In this document: piece by piece, positions 54,669 to 64,000 of the stretch | Numbering within the stretch: position 1 is the first letter of the stretch | Layout of the letters: each line of letters starts with the position of its first letter | From: Anaeramoeba flamelloides | Lineage: Eukaryota > Metamonada > Anaeramoebidae | DNA length: 64,000 nucleotides | Direction: 5' to 3' | Assembly: GCA_027625915.1 (NCBI GenBank) | Contig: JANTQA010000030.1 | Span: 1,302,001 to 1,366,000, forward strand | The notes under the pieces: generated by a model | Databases searched by the model: none | The model's input: the letters and a program-made list of their open reading frames with translations, nothing else | Told to the model about the DNA's origin: nothing | Program-made: the position numbers and the translations under genes

Positions 54669-56534
54669 TTAAAAAAATTGAAATAAAAAAGAATGTTTTT
54701 AAAATTATTCTCAGAATATTTTAATTTCTATTAAAAATTTTATTTCTCCTAATAATTAAATAAACTTTCATAATGTTTTAATTTTAAAATTTATTCGTAG
54801 TTTTCAAACATGTATCTATTTTTAAAATTCTTTTTTTTTCAATATTCTATTCGATTTTAATCAACTTTTGGGTTTCTACATTAAATCAATAATATAAACC
54901 CCATTTCATAAATTGTTACACACCTGAAATAATAAATTGAAAAAAAAAAACAATATTTATTTAGTATTCAAGAACAACTAATAATTAAATCTGATTTTTA
55001 ATTCACTTTTAAATCATTCGAAATATACAAAAACTTGATATTTTAAAAATAATAAAAAAGAAAATCAAAAATTATAAAAACAGTGAATTAAAAACTTTGA
55101 AATGAGCATTACGGATTTTTTATTATTGTACTTTCACGGAAAAAAAGGTTAACAAGAAGATTTTTTACTAATAATTAGATTCATTTTACAACATATTACA
55201 GAGTCTCAATTATCGATTGATTATTTCTCTTTTTAAAGTTTTTTTTTTTCCATTTGATCTTTTGCAAAAAAAAAAAAAATATCAAAAACAAAGAAAAAGA
55301 AAAAAAAGAAAAAAGAAAAAGAAAAGTAAAACAAATATTTGAAGAAAATAATAATAAATGATTCTGATTCAAAAAAATGGAAAAAGTTTTCAAAAAAAAG
55401 AATACGGGATAAAACCACATAAAACTACTTTCAATAATACAATAAAGCGAGTCAAAATTTTTGAAAAATAGTTTATAATATCAACCCCTTCCAATAATTT
55501 GGACATACTAAAAATCAAAAATAGACAAAAAAAAACTCAATATTTTATTTTTTTCCAAACTTAATAATATAAAACCACATTTAAGTAACCCATTATTAAT
55601 GTTTTTATAAGTAATAATTTTCATCTAAATAAAAGAAAAAAATATAAAACCAAAAAATAAAAACAGGTGTGTCCAAAATAATGAAACCAGCGATAACAAA
55701 AATTGTATTGGTGAATTTGTTAAAATTTCACCAACAATTGTTGATCGATCAAATGATAAGATTGCTAGGAACAATTTTTTATGTGATTTTTTCAATTTAA
55801 GAAACCAAACACTAATCTTCTATCAATCATTGAAAAAAAAATTCAGATCAATCAAACGAGATTATGTAACTGGAAAAAATGAAATGAAAACAAAAAAAAA
55901 AAAGACCAAAAATGAAATAGTTTATAAAATCAAAATTATTTCCAATTTGAATTTAAAGTACAGTATTGTTATTTATCCAATTGTTTAAACTTTGCCCAAT
56001 TTTTTTGAATTTAATTTATATGTAATCAAAACAAAAAAAAAATTTGGTTAGATGTTCTAAATTAGAATTGTAAATAAGTTAAATTTTGACCACTTTTCTT
56101 CACTGACTATTAATTTTTTTAAAAAATAATAATTCTTTTTCTCCGGGTATAATTTTTTAATAATATTCAAATGTTTTAAACCGAACTCCTACTTTGAATT
56201 GTTCTAGTATTTTCAAAATAGAAACCCAATATATTTACATAATTTTAATATAAATCTTGTTCTTAAATAGGAAATTGCTAAAACCCATTGTTTTTCAATG
56301 CTTTTAAGGCAATTACGTACGAGCTTATTATTTTTTTTTTCATAGTTGGTAAATTTTTTTGTTTGTGTTTTTCACGTCTCTTCAAAAAAAATTCTAATTT
56401 CAATAAGAATTGGAGGAGTTTTTCATTAAACAAAAAATCAAAACATGAATGAAAGAAAAAATAAACATGTAAAAAAATCGAAAAAATGCCATTTAACATC
56501 TTAACGTGATTTAAAACGAACAATTGTAATACCT

Positions 56535-56573
<39 letters not shown>

Positions 56574-58139
56574 ACAATTTTGGTATTTGTTATTTTTTCT
56601 AACTTCTGTAATTGACACCAAAAATAATATTAACTCTTCGGTGAATATTAAAAATTGAATGATGAATTGTCGAACAATAAACTAATAAAGAAAAAAAAGA
56701 TACAAAGATAAAAAACTAAAACATTTTTTACTTCTTTAGAAAACCTAATTAAATATCTATTAATGTGGAATTAATTGAAGAATTACATTTTGAAATTTGA
56801 ATTTTATTGGGTTAAAAAGTTTAGATACTATGTTTTTTGATCATCAGGGGTTGATACAAAATAGATTTGATTTGAAAAACTAAATGTATTGAAATAATAC
56901 AATTTTTCGAAAACAAAAGAACGTATTTATTTTTTTTTGGAATGTTTTTTTTTTTGAAAAACCACGTTTAAAATTTCAAATTCTAAACTATAAAAAGTTA
57001 TTTTGAACAGAAATATACTCAAAAATATGATTTAATTGTTTTTTTTTTCAAGTAAAAATTTCTTTTAAAAACTAAATCTTTAATAGATATTTGGGATTTG
57101 GTACTAATTTTCATTAATGAAATTTATTACCTCAACTCCTAGAAATCTTAGTTTAATTTCAACTTTGGATTAAAAATTGTTTTCTTCTGGTGGTGTCTAT
57201 TCCATAAGTATAGAAGAAAAGGAGTTGTATTTTTTCAAGAAAAAAATACAAATGAAATTTCAATTTTAACCAAAAAAGATAAAATAGTGTTCTTGATTTG
57301 AATTACTGAAAAAACAAGCTACTTCATCCCGTTTGATGACCTGTTAAATTATTTTGATTTTATTAACTGAAAAAATAATAAAACTTGAATATATTTTTAT
57401 TTTTTTTCAATTTTTAGCAAAAGAATCTGTGGGTTTATTGTGTTAAAATAATGAATCAAGAGTTGTTTTTAACACTATTCTAATCAAATTTAGATGTTTA
57501 TATTCATTAAAATAAATTCTTCTAAAAAAACATTATCCCCATATATTAAGATGTATGTATAAATAAGTAACAGTTAATTCAAATTTTTTAAGGTGGAATT
57601 TTGAGTTTTTATTTTTTCAATATTTTCTCAAACTTCATAAATTAAAATATCAAGCCTTTACTTCCAATAAAAAAGTAAAATTATTCCTCAAGATAAATTT
57701 CTTGGTAAATGAATTGTTAATGGTCAAGAAAAATATTTTGAATTAATGTTTTTTTTATTAAATTTCAATTATTATTTTTATAATAAATATGGATGAAAAC
57801 CATTCACAGGCTGTTTAATTGATGGAAATTAAGAAAAAAATATAAAAATAAGAAAAAGGGAAGAATTTCAATAGATAAAATATTAGAATAAAAGAAAAAT
57901 AAGATCCTCCTTATGAATAAAAAAAGATGAAAATAGTGTAAGAATTAAAAATAAAATAAAAATGATCAAAATAACTGTTGGAAGGTTAAGTATTTATTTT
58001 AAATATAAAAAGAACCAGAGTTATATTTTGTAGAAAAGTTTTCTTTAAAAAATAAAAATAATGAATTTCATTTCTGAAATAATCAAAGCTAGAGCAATAT
58101 CTTTTAATTCAATTTTTTTTTTTTTTTTTTTTTTTGTAG
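54669..58139. other. Gap downstream of PSF2
   Basis: Contains a family E repeat (55530-55900) and a TA microsatellite (56539-56569). A possible first exon lies at 55102-55147 (MSITDFLLLYFHGKK then GGTTAAC as a weak donor) and might belong with the terminal exon at 58140. Otherwise nothing is recognised. Confidence 0.4.
55530..55900 (+). repeat. Dispersed AT-rich repeat, family E copy 2
   Basis: Same-strand match to 3480-3860: ATATAAAACCACATTTAAG, GTCCAAAATAATGAAACCAG, GTGAATTTGTTAAAATTTCA, ATCAAATGATAAGATTG and CTTCTATCAATCATTG follow one another as in copy 1. Confidence 0.6.
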
Positions 58140-58197
58140 AGGTTATTTAGAACTAACCGAATTACTTGATTTGCTTATTCGTGTTGACATGGATTAA
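58140..58197 (+). CDS. Orphan terminal exon
   Basis: A T24 tract ending in GTAG (acceptor at 58138-58139) is followed by a frame reading GYLELTELLDLLIRVDMD and a TAA stop at 58195-58197. The leucine-rich amphipathic helix, balanced codons (ACC, CTT, CGT, GTT) and textbook polypyrimidine acceptor look real. I do not recognise the protein, and the upstream exons are not certain. The candidate ATG exon at 55102 is only a guess. Confidence 0.4.
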
Positions 58198-58578
58198 CCT
58201 AATTTTTTGAAAAAAAATAGAGTATATATAAACAATATAAAAGAAAAAAAAGAAAAAGTTAAAGGATTTATTTATATTTTGATTAAAAAAATAAAAATTT
58301 TTTTTCTCGATTTTAAAAAATTATCAGACAAATTAAAATTTTAAAAAAAAAAACACAGGACGAAAATATTTAATTAGAAGTAGAAAACGAAAAGTTGTCT
58401 GATCAGAACTTTGAATAATTTAAGAGAGGATTTAAAAAAAAAAAGTTCTGATTGAATCTAAACAATTTTCAAAAATGTTAGGAATATCGAGAAGAACACA
58501 AACATTTATTATTATTAAATATGTGCTATTAAAAGAAATAGAAGGAAAAAAAAAAAAAGGGGGGGGGGGTTAACTTAC

Positions 58579-58934
58579 ATGACCACAACAACTACAACCA
58601 CCACTTGAAAATTCACCCCATGGAAAGTATGTCTATATTTTTTAAAATAAATAATGGTAATTTTTTATTTTTAGAATTTTTATTCTGATAAAATCTCATA
58701 AAAGAAGACAAATTATTATTTACAATTTTTTCAACGCCATTTAAAAAGTAACTATTTTGTGATTTACAATATTGCGTACATTCATCGTAAGAACCAGTAT
58801 AGCCAGCATCACTATCCAAATAGCATCAATGATTTTTAAAATAAACAAAATTAAAAAATTTAGTTTTTTGGAAAAAATACATCTTAAAATATAAATAATA
58901 TTTAAACTTACCAGCTCATTGGGCAAATACACAT
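58579..58934 (-). CDS. Cysteine-rich protein exons (partial gene model)
   Basis: Three exons join in frame: 58912-58934, 58724-58811 and 58579-58632, with donors GTAAGT, GTAAAT and GTAAGT and acceptors AATAG, GATAG and ATATAG. They encode MCICPMSCDAGYTGSYDECT, QYCKSQNSYFLNGVEKI, and TYFPWGEFSSGGCSCCGH. The first exon may be internal rather than initiating, since an acceptor precedes its ATG. The last exon ends at a donor, so more sequence should follow at lower coordinates; I could not place it. The YFP-x-GEFSSGGC-x-C-CG block recurs in the gene at the right edge. The spacing of cysteines suggests a secreted or surface module, loosely WSC/apple-like, but no family is assigned. Confidence 0.6.
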
Positions 58935-59464
58935 CTATTCATTAAAATATAAAGTAATGAAAATTAAATTTGAAATATATTTAGTAAAAAAATAAATTTA
59001 ATAAAGATTTTATTTCATTATATATATATATATTCATTTCAATTGAGGTTTTACTCATTTAACTTCAAAGATATTAAAGATAATTAATATAAATTCTTAA
59101 TACTTTAATAAAGATGAAAATTTTATTTAATTCTAAAAAAATGGAGGGGTTTTTCATACAACCGTTTTAAGAAAGTGAGAACCTCAACTTTTATAAGGTG
59201 TTACACAAACTTCCCGATTCACCTTTTTAAGAAGTTTGAGTAACATTTGATAGAAATTTTTGTAATAACTTTTATTAAAATCGTTTTATTTTTGAAATTT
59301 TTCACCAATAATTTTTTTTTATGGAATTGTAAAAAAAAAAAAAAATAATATATCATTCCTGACAATTCATGGAATTTGTTTGAATTGAAATATTTTAAAA
59401 GTATTTCTTTTCAATTTAAAAATTAGTTTTATTTATCAAGAGATAAATTTGCTATATATATATA
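58935..59464. other. AT-rich spacer upstream of the cysteine-rich exons
   Basis: Could hold further 5' exons of the minus-strand gene. I see none that I can support. Confidence 0.4.
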
Positions 59465-60736
59465 TTAAACTCAAACATTTTATTTGAGAAATTTTAAGTA
59501 AATAAATTTGAATAAATACAGATAAGAAAGTGATTTCCTATCAAAAAAGTTTACTATAGCATTGTAGTTGCTATGGAAATATTTTTGGGAAATCATTGTA
59601 TTATTTAGGCAAAGTTTTAAAATTTTCTGATCTTCTTTTTTGCAATTCAATTCTAATTGAGAGAAATAATTTGTATTTTACTAATAAGTCCAACATTCAA
59701 AACGTTATTAAAAATTATTTTAGAACACTTTAAATAATTTTTTTAGGGAATTTTTTAATCTCATAAGTACATAAGATGGCCGCGCTCAAGGATTTACGGT
59801 ATTGGAAAGATAATTTGGTTCATGGAATCGAATTATTTGTTCAAATAGAGTTCAAAAAAAAAAGACCTTCATTTTTCTCTTAAAAGTTTACAATTGAATG
59901 AATTCCATTCTTTGATTAAAAAGAAAGTCGAAATTCAAACATGGTTTTTGGTTTTGGTTCAAAAAAAAAGCAAGTACGTTTATTAATAAAAAAAATAAAA
60001 ATTTTTTATTCTGTTTTTTCAAAGAAAAAAGAGGAAAAGAGACCAGTAATAAGTAGAATTTCAAAAGGAGAAAAAAAACAAATCTACAAATTTTTGAAAA
60101 AAAAAAAACATTTTTTTTTAATTACATCAAGTTGAGAATTTTAGAGGAATGTTCAAAATTAGTCATTGCTAAGAAATAATAGATGCAGGATTTTATGTTT
60201 GGTCGCCTTTTTGGATGTTTGGCTGACAAACGGGGAATAAAAGAGGCAATATAGACTATTGAAAAGTTGGATGATCTGGTTTGTATTCTATTGGAATTTA
60301 AATCAAATTTTGTCTCTAATAGGACAATGTAAAATTTAACTTCAATTTTTTCAATCATTCAGTTGGGAGAAAAAGATCCTTTGAAGAGCAAGTTCTTCAA
60401 AGTATCAGTTAAAAAATGACATATTAGTTTTTTGGCTTTGTTTACTTTTTTATTGTCTTGTTGTGTAGAGTTAGATCCTGAGTTCAAAAAACAAAAAGCA
60501 ACTCATATTGTTTCATTAGTTCAACAATCCCCTTGTTATAATTCCTCATTTTGGATCGACTTCCAGACTCAAAAGATGATATTGTTCTGATGCCAAGACG
60601 GATATTGTAATCATCATTCTTCGAACTCCTCAACTTCATCTTATTTCACTTCGAACAATATCATATTTCTCGTTCTTCCAGTCAAAACCCGTAATCATAA
60701 CAAGGATATTGTTTCCAAACCGAACCAATAAAGACA
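59465..60736 (+). repeat. 1.27-kb duplicated unit, copy 2; decayed gene-like core and hairpin
   Basis: Direct copy of 23463-24735. Coding-like fragments are visible here too (near 60130-60350 and, on the minus strand, IVELMKQYELL near 60500-60540), but stops interrupt them. An ATG exon-like stretch, MVFGFGSKKKQ followed by GTACG, occurs at 59941 and has no equal in copy 1. The hairpin arms ATGATATTGTTC (60576-60587) and GAACAATATCAT (60653-60664) remain fully paired despite a change in each arm relative to copy 1. Confidence 0.65.
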
Positions 60737-61360
60737 GTTATTGATTATTTTTTAAATTTTTGAATTTTAATTTATTGTTAAAGGTTGTCAAAATTTACCA
60801 AAGTTTTGTAGAAAAAATGAAAATCTCATTTCAGTCATTCCTTTCAAAAAAATTTTTTTGAAACTTAAAAATATCACAAAATATCTTAATGAGTTAAGAA
60901 GACTTTTTTGATCTTGAATGTTTTTAGTAAATAAATATTAAACAAAATTTATTTTCAATGAATTTTTAAGTGTTTTGAATGCTTTTGGTAAGTAAGTAAA
61001 TAAATTTATTTTTGAGAATTTTTAAGCCAAAATTTACATCGAAGAGCAATTCGCGAACTTTTTGATTTGTGAGATAAATTTTGAGTTTTAAAAGTATCCT
61101 TAAATTACTGAATGAGGACTTCTCAAAATTTTGTTGTTTACTTTCTTGATCATTAAAGAATTGGTAAATATAATTCTCATTTACTTTTTCAGAATTTATT
61201 ATTGTTCTTTCTTTTGTTTTTAATTTTTTATTTATACACTGTAATTTATTTTTTAATATAGACATTACAGTTTGTCATGGTATTGCTTTGAAAATTAAAA
61301 AAAATGGATATTTTTTTTGAAATAAACCATTCTTTTTTTTTTTTATTATTTTATTTTTAA
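60737..61360. other. AT-rich spacer
   Basis: A 99-codon minus-strand frame (60966-61265) is open, but it is Lys/Asn/Leu-rich with no recognisable domain. Treated as unsupported. Confidence 0.4.
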
Positions 61361-62240
61361 GGGGGGGGGGGGTTAATTTCCTATTATAATAGTTAGCTTT
61401 TCTTGAGTTTTCTGTTTATTTGGAAAATCAATAGATTTTCGTTAGGTTTTTTTTAATTTTTGAAATAAACAGAAAATTTTATTAAATTTTCGGTTTATTT
61501 CAAAAAGTAAAAAAAACCTAGAACACTTAACGAAATAAAATAGAAAATTCAAAAAAACCTAGAACACTTTACAGATAAAACAAAAAACCTCAAGAAAACC
61601 GTCGTTATGTTTTTTTTTACTTTTTGAAATGTAAAGAAAATTTATTTAATTTTGTTTTCATTTCAAAAATTAAAAAAAACCTAGGCACTCTACGGCACTC
61701 TACAACACTTCAAGGTCAATTTCGTACGTTTTTCCAGAATTTAAAAGAATTGAGTAAAATATTTGATTTTACTCTTCTTTCGAATTCTGAAAAAGCGTCT
61801 TTAGGTTTTTTTTAATTTCAAAAATTCAAAAAAACCTAAAAAAATTCTTTTATTGAATTGTATTAAAAAAAACCGTCGTTAGGTTTTCTTGAGTTTTGTG
61901 TTTATTTGTAAAGTGTTCTAGGTTTTTTTTACTTTTTGAAATGAACAGAAAATTTATTAAAATTTTCTGTTCATTTCAAAAAATAAAAAAAACCTAACGA
62001 AAATCAATGGATTTTACAGATAAAGCATAAATTAAAGAAAACCGCCGTTAGGTTTTCCAGAATTCAAAAGAATAGAGTAAAATCAAAGATTTAGCCCAAT
62101 TCTTTTGAATTATGGAAAACGCCGTTAGGTTTTTTTTACTTTTTGAAATACAAAGAAAATTTTAATAAATTTTCTTTTCATTTCAAAAATTATAAAATAA
62201 CTGAGGCACTCTACGGCACTTGAAAGCACTTCCATAATTT
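61361..62240. repeat. Modular hairpin mosaic element, family D copy 6 (largest)
   Basis: Starts at a G12 run (61361-61372). It then strings together, with GTTAGG, CGTCGTTATG, CGTCGTTAGG, CCTAACG, CGCCGTTAGG and CGCCGTTAGG junctions, at least six hairpins. Three are TTTTTACTTTTTGAAAT pairs (61447-61520, 61613-61680 and 61925-61999), one is a TTTTTCCAGAATTTAAAAG pair (61730-61797), one a TTTTCCAGAATTCAAAAG pair (62052-62120) and one more a TTTTTGAAATACAAAG pair (62130-62205). Blocks AACCTAGAACACTTTACAG and AATCAATAGATTTTCG are interspersed. 10-bp GGCACTCTAC units occur at 61684-61715 and 62193-62235. Confidence 0.8.
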
Positions 62241-63706
62241 CTAATTTTTGTTTAGAATTTTGAATAAAGATTTCATAATTTTCTTTATCATTTATCAATG
62301 GCAAGAAAAATAAAGATTCTTAATTTTGAATAATATCAAATAGATATTATTCTTATTATTTTTGTTTATTTGGATTAATTCTTTAATCGGAATTTTTCGA
62401 TTTTCTTCATTGGATGGGCATTCAAATTCATTTTTTTTTTTTTTTTTTTGAAGAGAGGAAATGAATAAAAATAATTGATTTTTGAAATGTTCTTTGTTTG
62501 AGGTGTTTTGAAATTAGTTGGCCGAATTAAATTATTTTAGAAAATTTTTTTACCAATTTTTGGTTCATTTTTCGTTGGGAATATTGTTACCTTAGCTTTG
62601 AATAAAGTATTTTATTGGTTTAAATGTTAAGAAAGTTTGTAAAATTGGTTGTTCTTGAAAATATTATTTGTCAAGAACAGTTTTATATGGAATGTTTTAA
62701 AAATTACAAAAATGGAAATTGAACAAAGATTTTTTGTTATTTGATTGAATTTAACAGTAAAGAACCAAAATTATTTACCAAAATTACAATTACAAATTGT
62801 GATCCTTCATAAAAAAACCCATAATTTATTGTTCGATATTATTTATAATAGATTTTTTCGAGACATTTGAACATGTGAACATTGTATCACGAATATGATT
62901 TACTTTCAATTACAACGTACTTTATACTTGGCAATTGTATAGTAATGGTAATTGCTTAAGATCACTAATAACAAAAAGGATTTTCATTATATAAAATTCA
63001 AATCTAAAATCTCATCAAAAGAGTATTTTTTTTGAATGTTTTTTTTTTTGTTTTGGTTGGAATAAACGCAATAGAACTAAAATTGTTGTTAGTTTGTTCT
63101 AATGATATTTTTGAGAAAATGTGACTGTTTCTTTCTTTGATCCCAAACAACTTTCTTTATTTTTGTGAATTTTTTTTTTTTGAAATTTTATGGACAGAAA
63201 GAAGATGAAAAGCAATTTTCTAAAAGTTAAAGCTAAGAAGATTTTAAAAGTATGCAAAAAAAGATTTGTCAGCTCAAATAGAATAGACCAGTGTTCAATT
63301 AATCAAACTTTTGGTTTTCTTTAGAAAATTGCTTTACTATTGTTTGAAAATTTTATTTGTGAAAAATTAAAGGAGTGTACCCAAAAAAAATTGTTTGGGC
63401 TGTGAAAAGAGTTTTTTTTTAGGTTTTGATCAAAAACACCCAAAACCAAATTATTGAGATTAAATCGTAAAAAAATTTTTTGTTTTTTGTTTTGTGTTTT
63501 GTGTTTTGCCAAGGAAAATTCGATTCCAGTTTTTTTGGATTAACGAAACAGGTGTTCAATTTTCATTTTAAACAAAAATTGGAAAAAAAAAAAAAATTAT
63601 TCAGCAACACAGGTAGTGAGAAAATTAAACAAGTTTTAATTTTCAAAAAGTAAAGAAAAAAGAGAAAGGAATTTGCAATTTAAAAATTAAAACAAAAAAA
63701 AATTAC
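62241..63706. other. Spacer with a decayed family A element
   Basis: Apart from 62740-62955, nothing recognised. The part next to 63707 may hold the 3' exons of the right-edge gene. Confidence 0.4.
62740..62955 (-). repeat. Decayed TTAA-family A element, copy 5
   Basis: The right half only: AATTGTGATCCTTCAT, AATAATTTATTGTTC, TTATAATAGATTTTTTCGAG, CACGAATATGATTTAC, CAATTACAACGTACTTT, ending at TAATTGC then TTAA (62956-62959). Same order as copy 1. The left terminus was not located. Confidence 0.6.
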
Positions 63707-64000
63707 ATAATAAGTAAAAGGCATAGCAGAATCTATTGCAACAGTTTTTAACTGACTATGATCAGAGTGGGGTTGTGTGATCATGTCGTCTGGTCCACAA
63801 AGACTACACCCGCCTTTATAAAAAGAAATTTTTACAAATTAGGGAAAAAGACAAAGAAAAGAAAATAGAATAAAAAAAAAATTTTTGAAAAAATTTGCTT
63901 TTGAATTTGAAAGGGATACCAGAGCTGAATTCACCAGAGGGAAAGTAATTGCACTTGATTTGGTCTCCTTCTTTAAAATTCTGTGATTCTTGATTACAAA
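63707..64000 (-). CDS. Cysteine-rich protein, partial at the right window edge
   Basis: Two exons: 63920 to the window end, and 63707-63813 (donors GTATCC and GTAATT, acceptor TATAAAG), in frame. They encode CNQESQNFKEGDQIKCNYFPSGEFSSGG and then CSLCGPDDMITQPHSDHSQL and KTVAIDSAMPFTYY. The CNYFPSGEFSSGGCSLCG block is homologous to YFPWGEFSSGGCSCCG in the gene at 58579-58934, but the introns fall at different places. The 5' part lies outside the window, and the next 3' exon was not found. Probably a secreted or surface cysteine-rich protein; function unknown. Confidence 0.6.

Noticed and set aside
59771-59785. AAGATGGCCGCG, resembling a YY1 site
   Set aside because: A single occurrence in a protist, absent from the duplicate unit at 23463-24735; chance is the better explanation.
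60966-61265. A 99-codon minus-strand frame
   Set aside because: Composition is that of random AT-rich sequence, with no domain, signal peptide or splice support.
61361-62240. Telomere-like reading of the GTTAGG motifs
   Set aside because: GTTAGG/CCTAAC words occur as single junctions between hairpins, not as a tandem array, so there is no telomere or interstitial telomeric repeat.

Overview
The window is nuclear DNA from an AT-rich, intron-bearing, unicellular eukaryote. Non-coding DNA is extremely A/T rich with long homopolymers. Genes are spliced, with donors mostly GTAAAA, GTAAAT, GTAAGT or GTAAGA and A/T-rich acceptors. Several proteins carry poly-Asn, poly-Lys and poly-Asp tracts. The eRF1 decoded here keeps NIKS, YxCxxxF and GGQ, so the three standard stop codons are expected, and all gene models end in TAA. 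The mix of RalGAP-alpha, translin, GINS PSF2 and a GCC2/GCC3 membrane receptor would suit an amoeboid protist such as a metamonad (Anaeramoeba-like) or an amoebozoan. That placement is inference, not proof.

Layout: 694-2169 (+) is an intronless, prokaryote-like aldehyde dehydrogenase. 4793-10608 (-) is a three-exon beta-helix/GCC2-GCC3/multi-pass membrane protein (1637 aa). 18863-19706 (-) is a two-exon cysteine-rich type I membrane protein (194 aa). 24991-25341 (+) is a small OB-fold protein. 29560-38315 (-) is a five-exon Ral GTPase-activating protein alpha subunit (2211 aa by the model). 42846-48791 (+) is eRF1 (four exons, 453 aa). 49936-50967 (-) is translin (three exons, 259 aa). 51406-54668 (+) is the GINS subunit PSF2 (three exons, 235 aa), divergent from translin. 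58579-58934 and 63707-64000 (both -) hold exons of two related cysteine-rich proteins. An orphan terminal exon lies at 58140-58197 (+).

The long spaces between genes, and the oversized introns of eRF1 (4.0 kb) and PSF2 (2.4 kb), are filled with repeats. These include a TTAA-flanked MITE-like family (five copies, one with a nested insertion), TA-flanked foldback elements, a 5'-truncated LINE, several dispersed AT-rich families and a 1.27-kb duplicated unit. The most unusual are six mosaic loci built from interchangeable hairpin modules joined at CGTTAGG/CCTAACG motifs together with 10-bp GGCACTCTAC-type tandem units. These modular hairpin elements are the best candidate here for something undescribed. 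No tRNA, rRNA or CRISPR array was seen.
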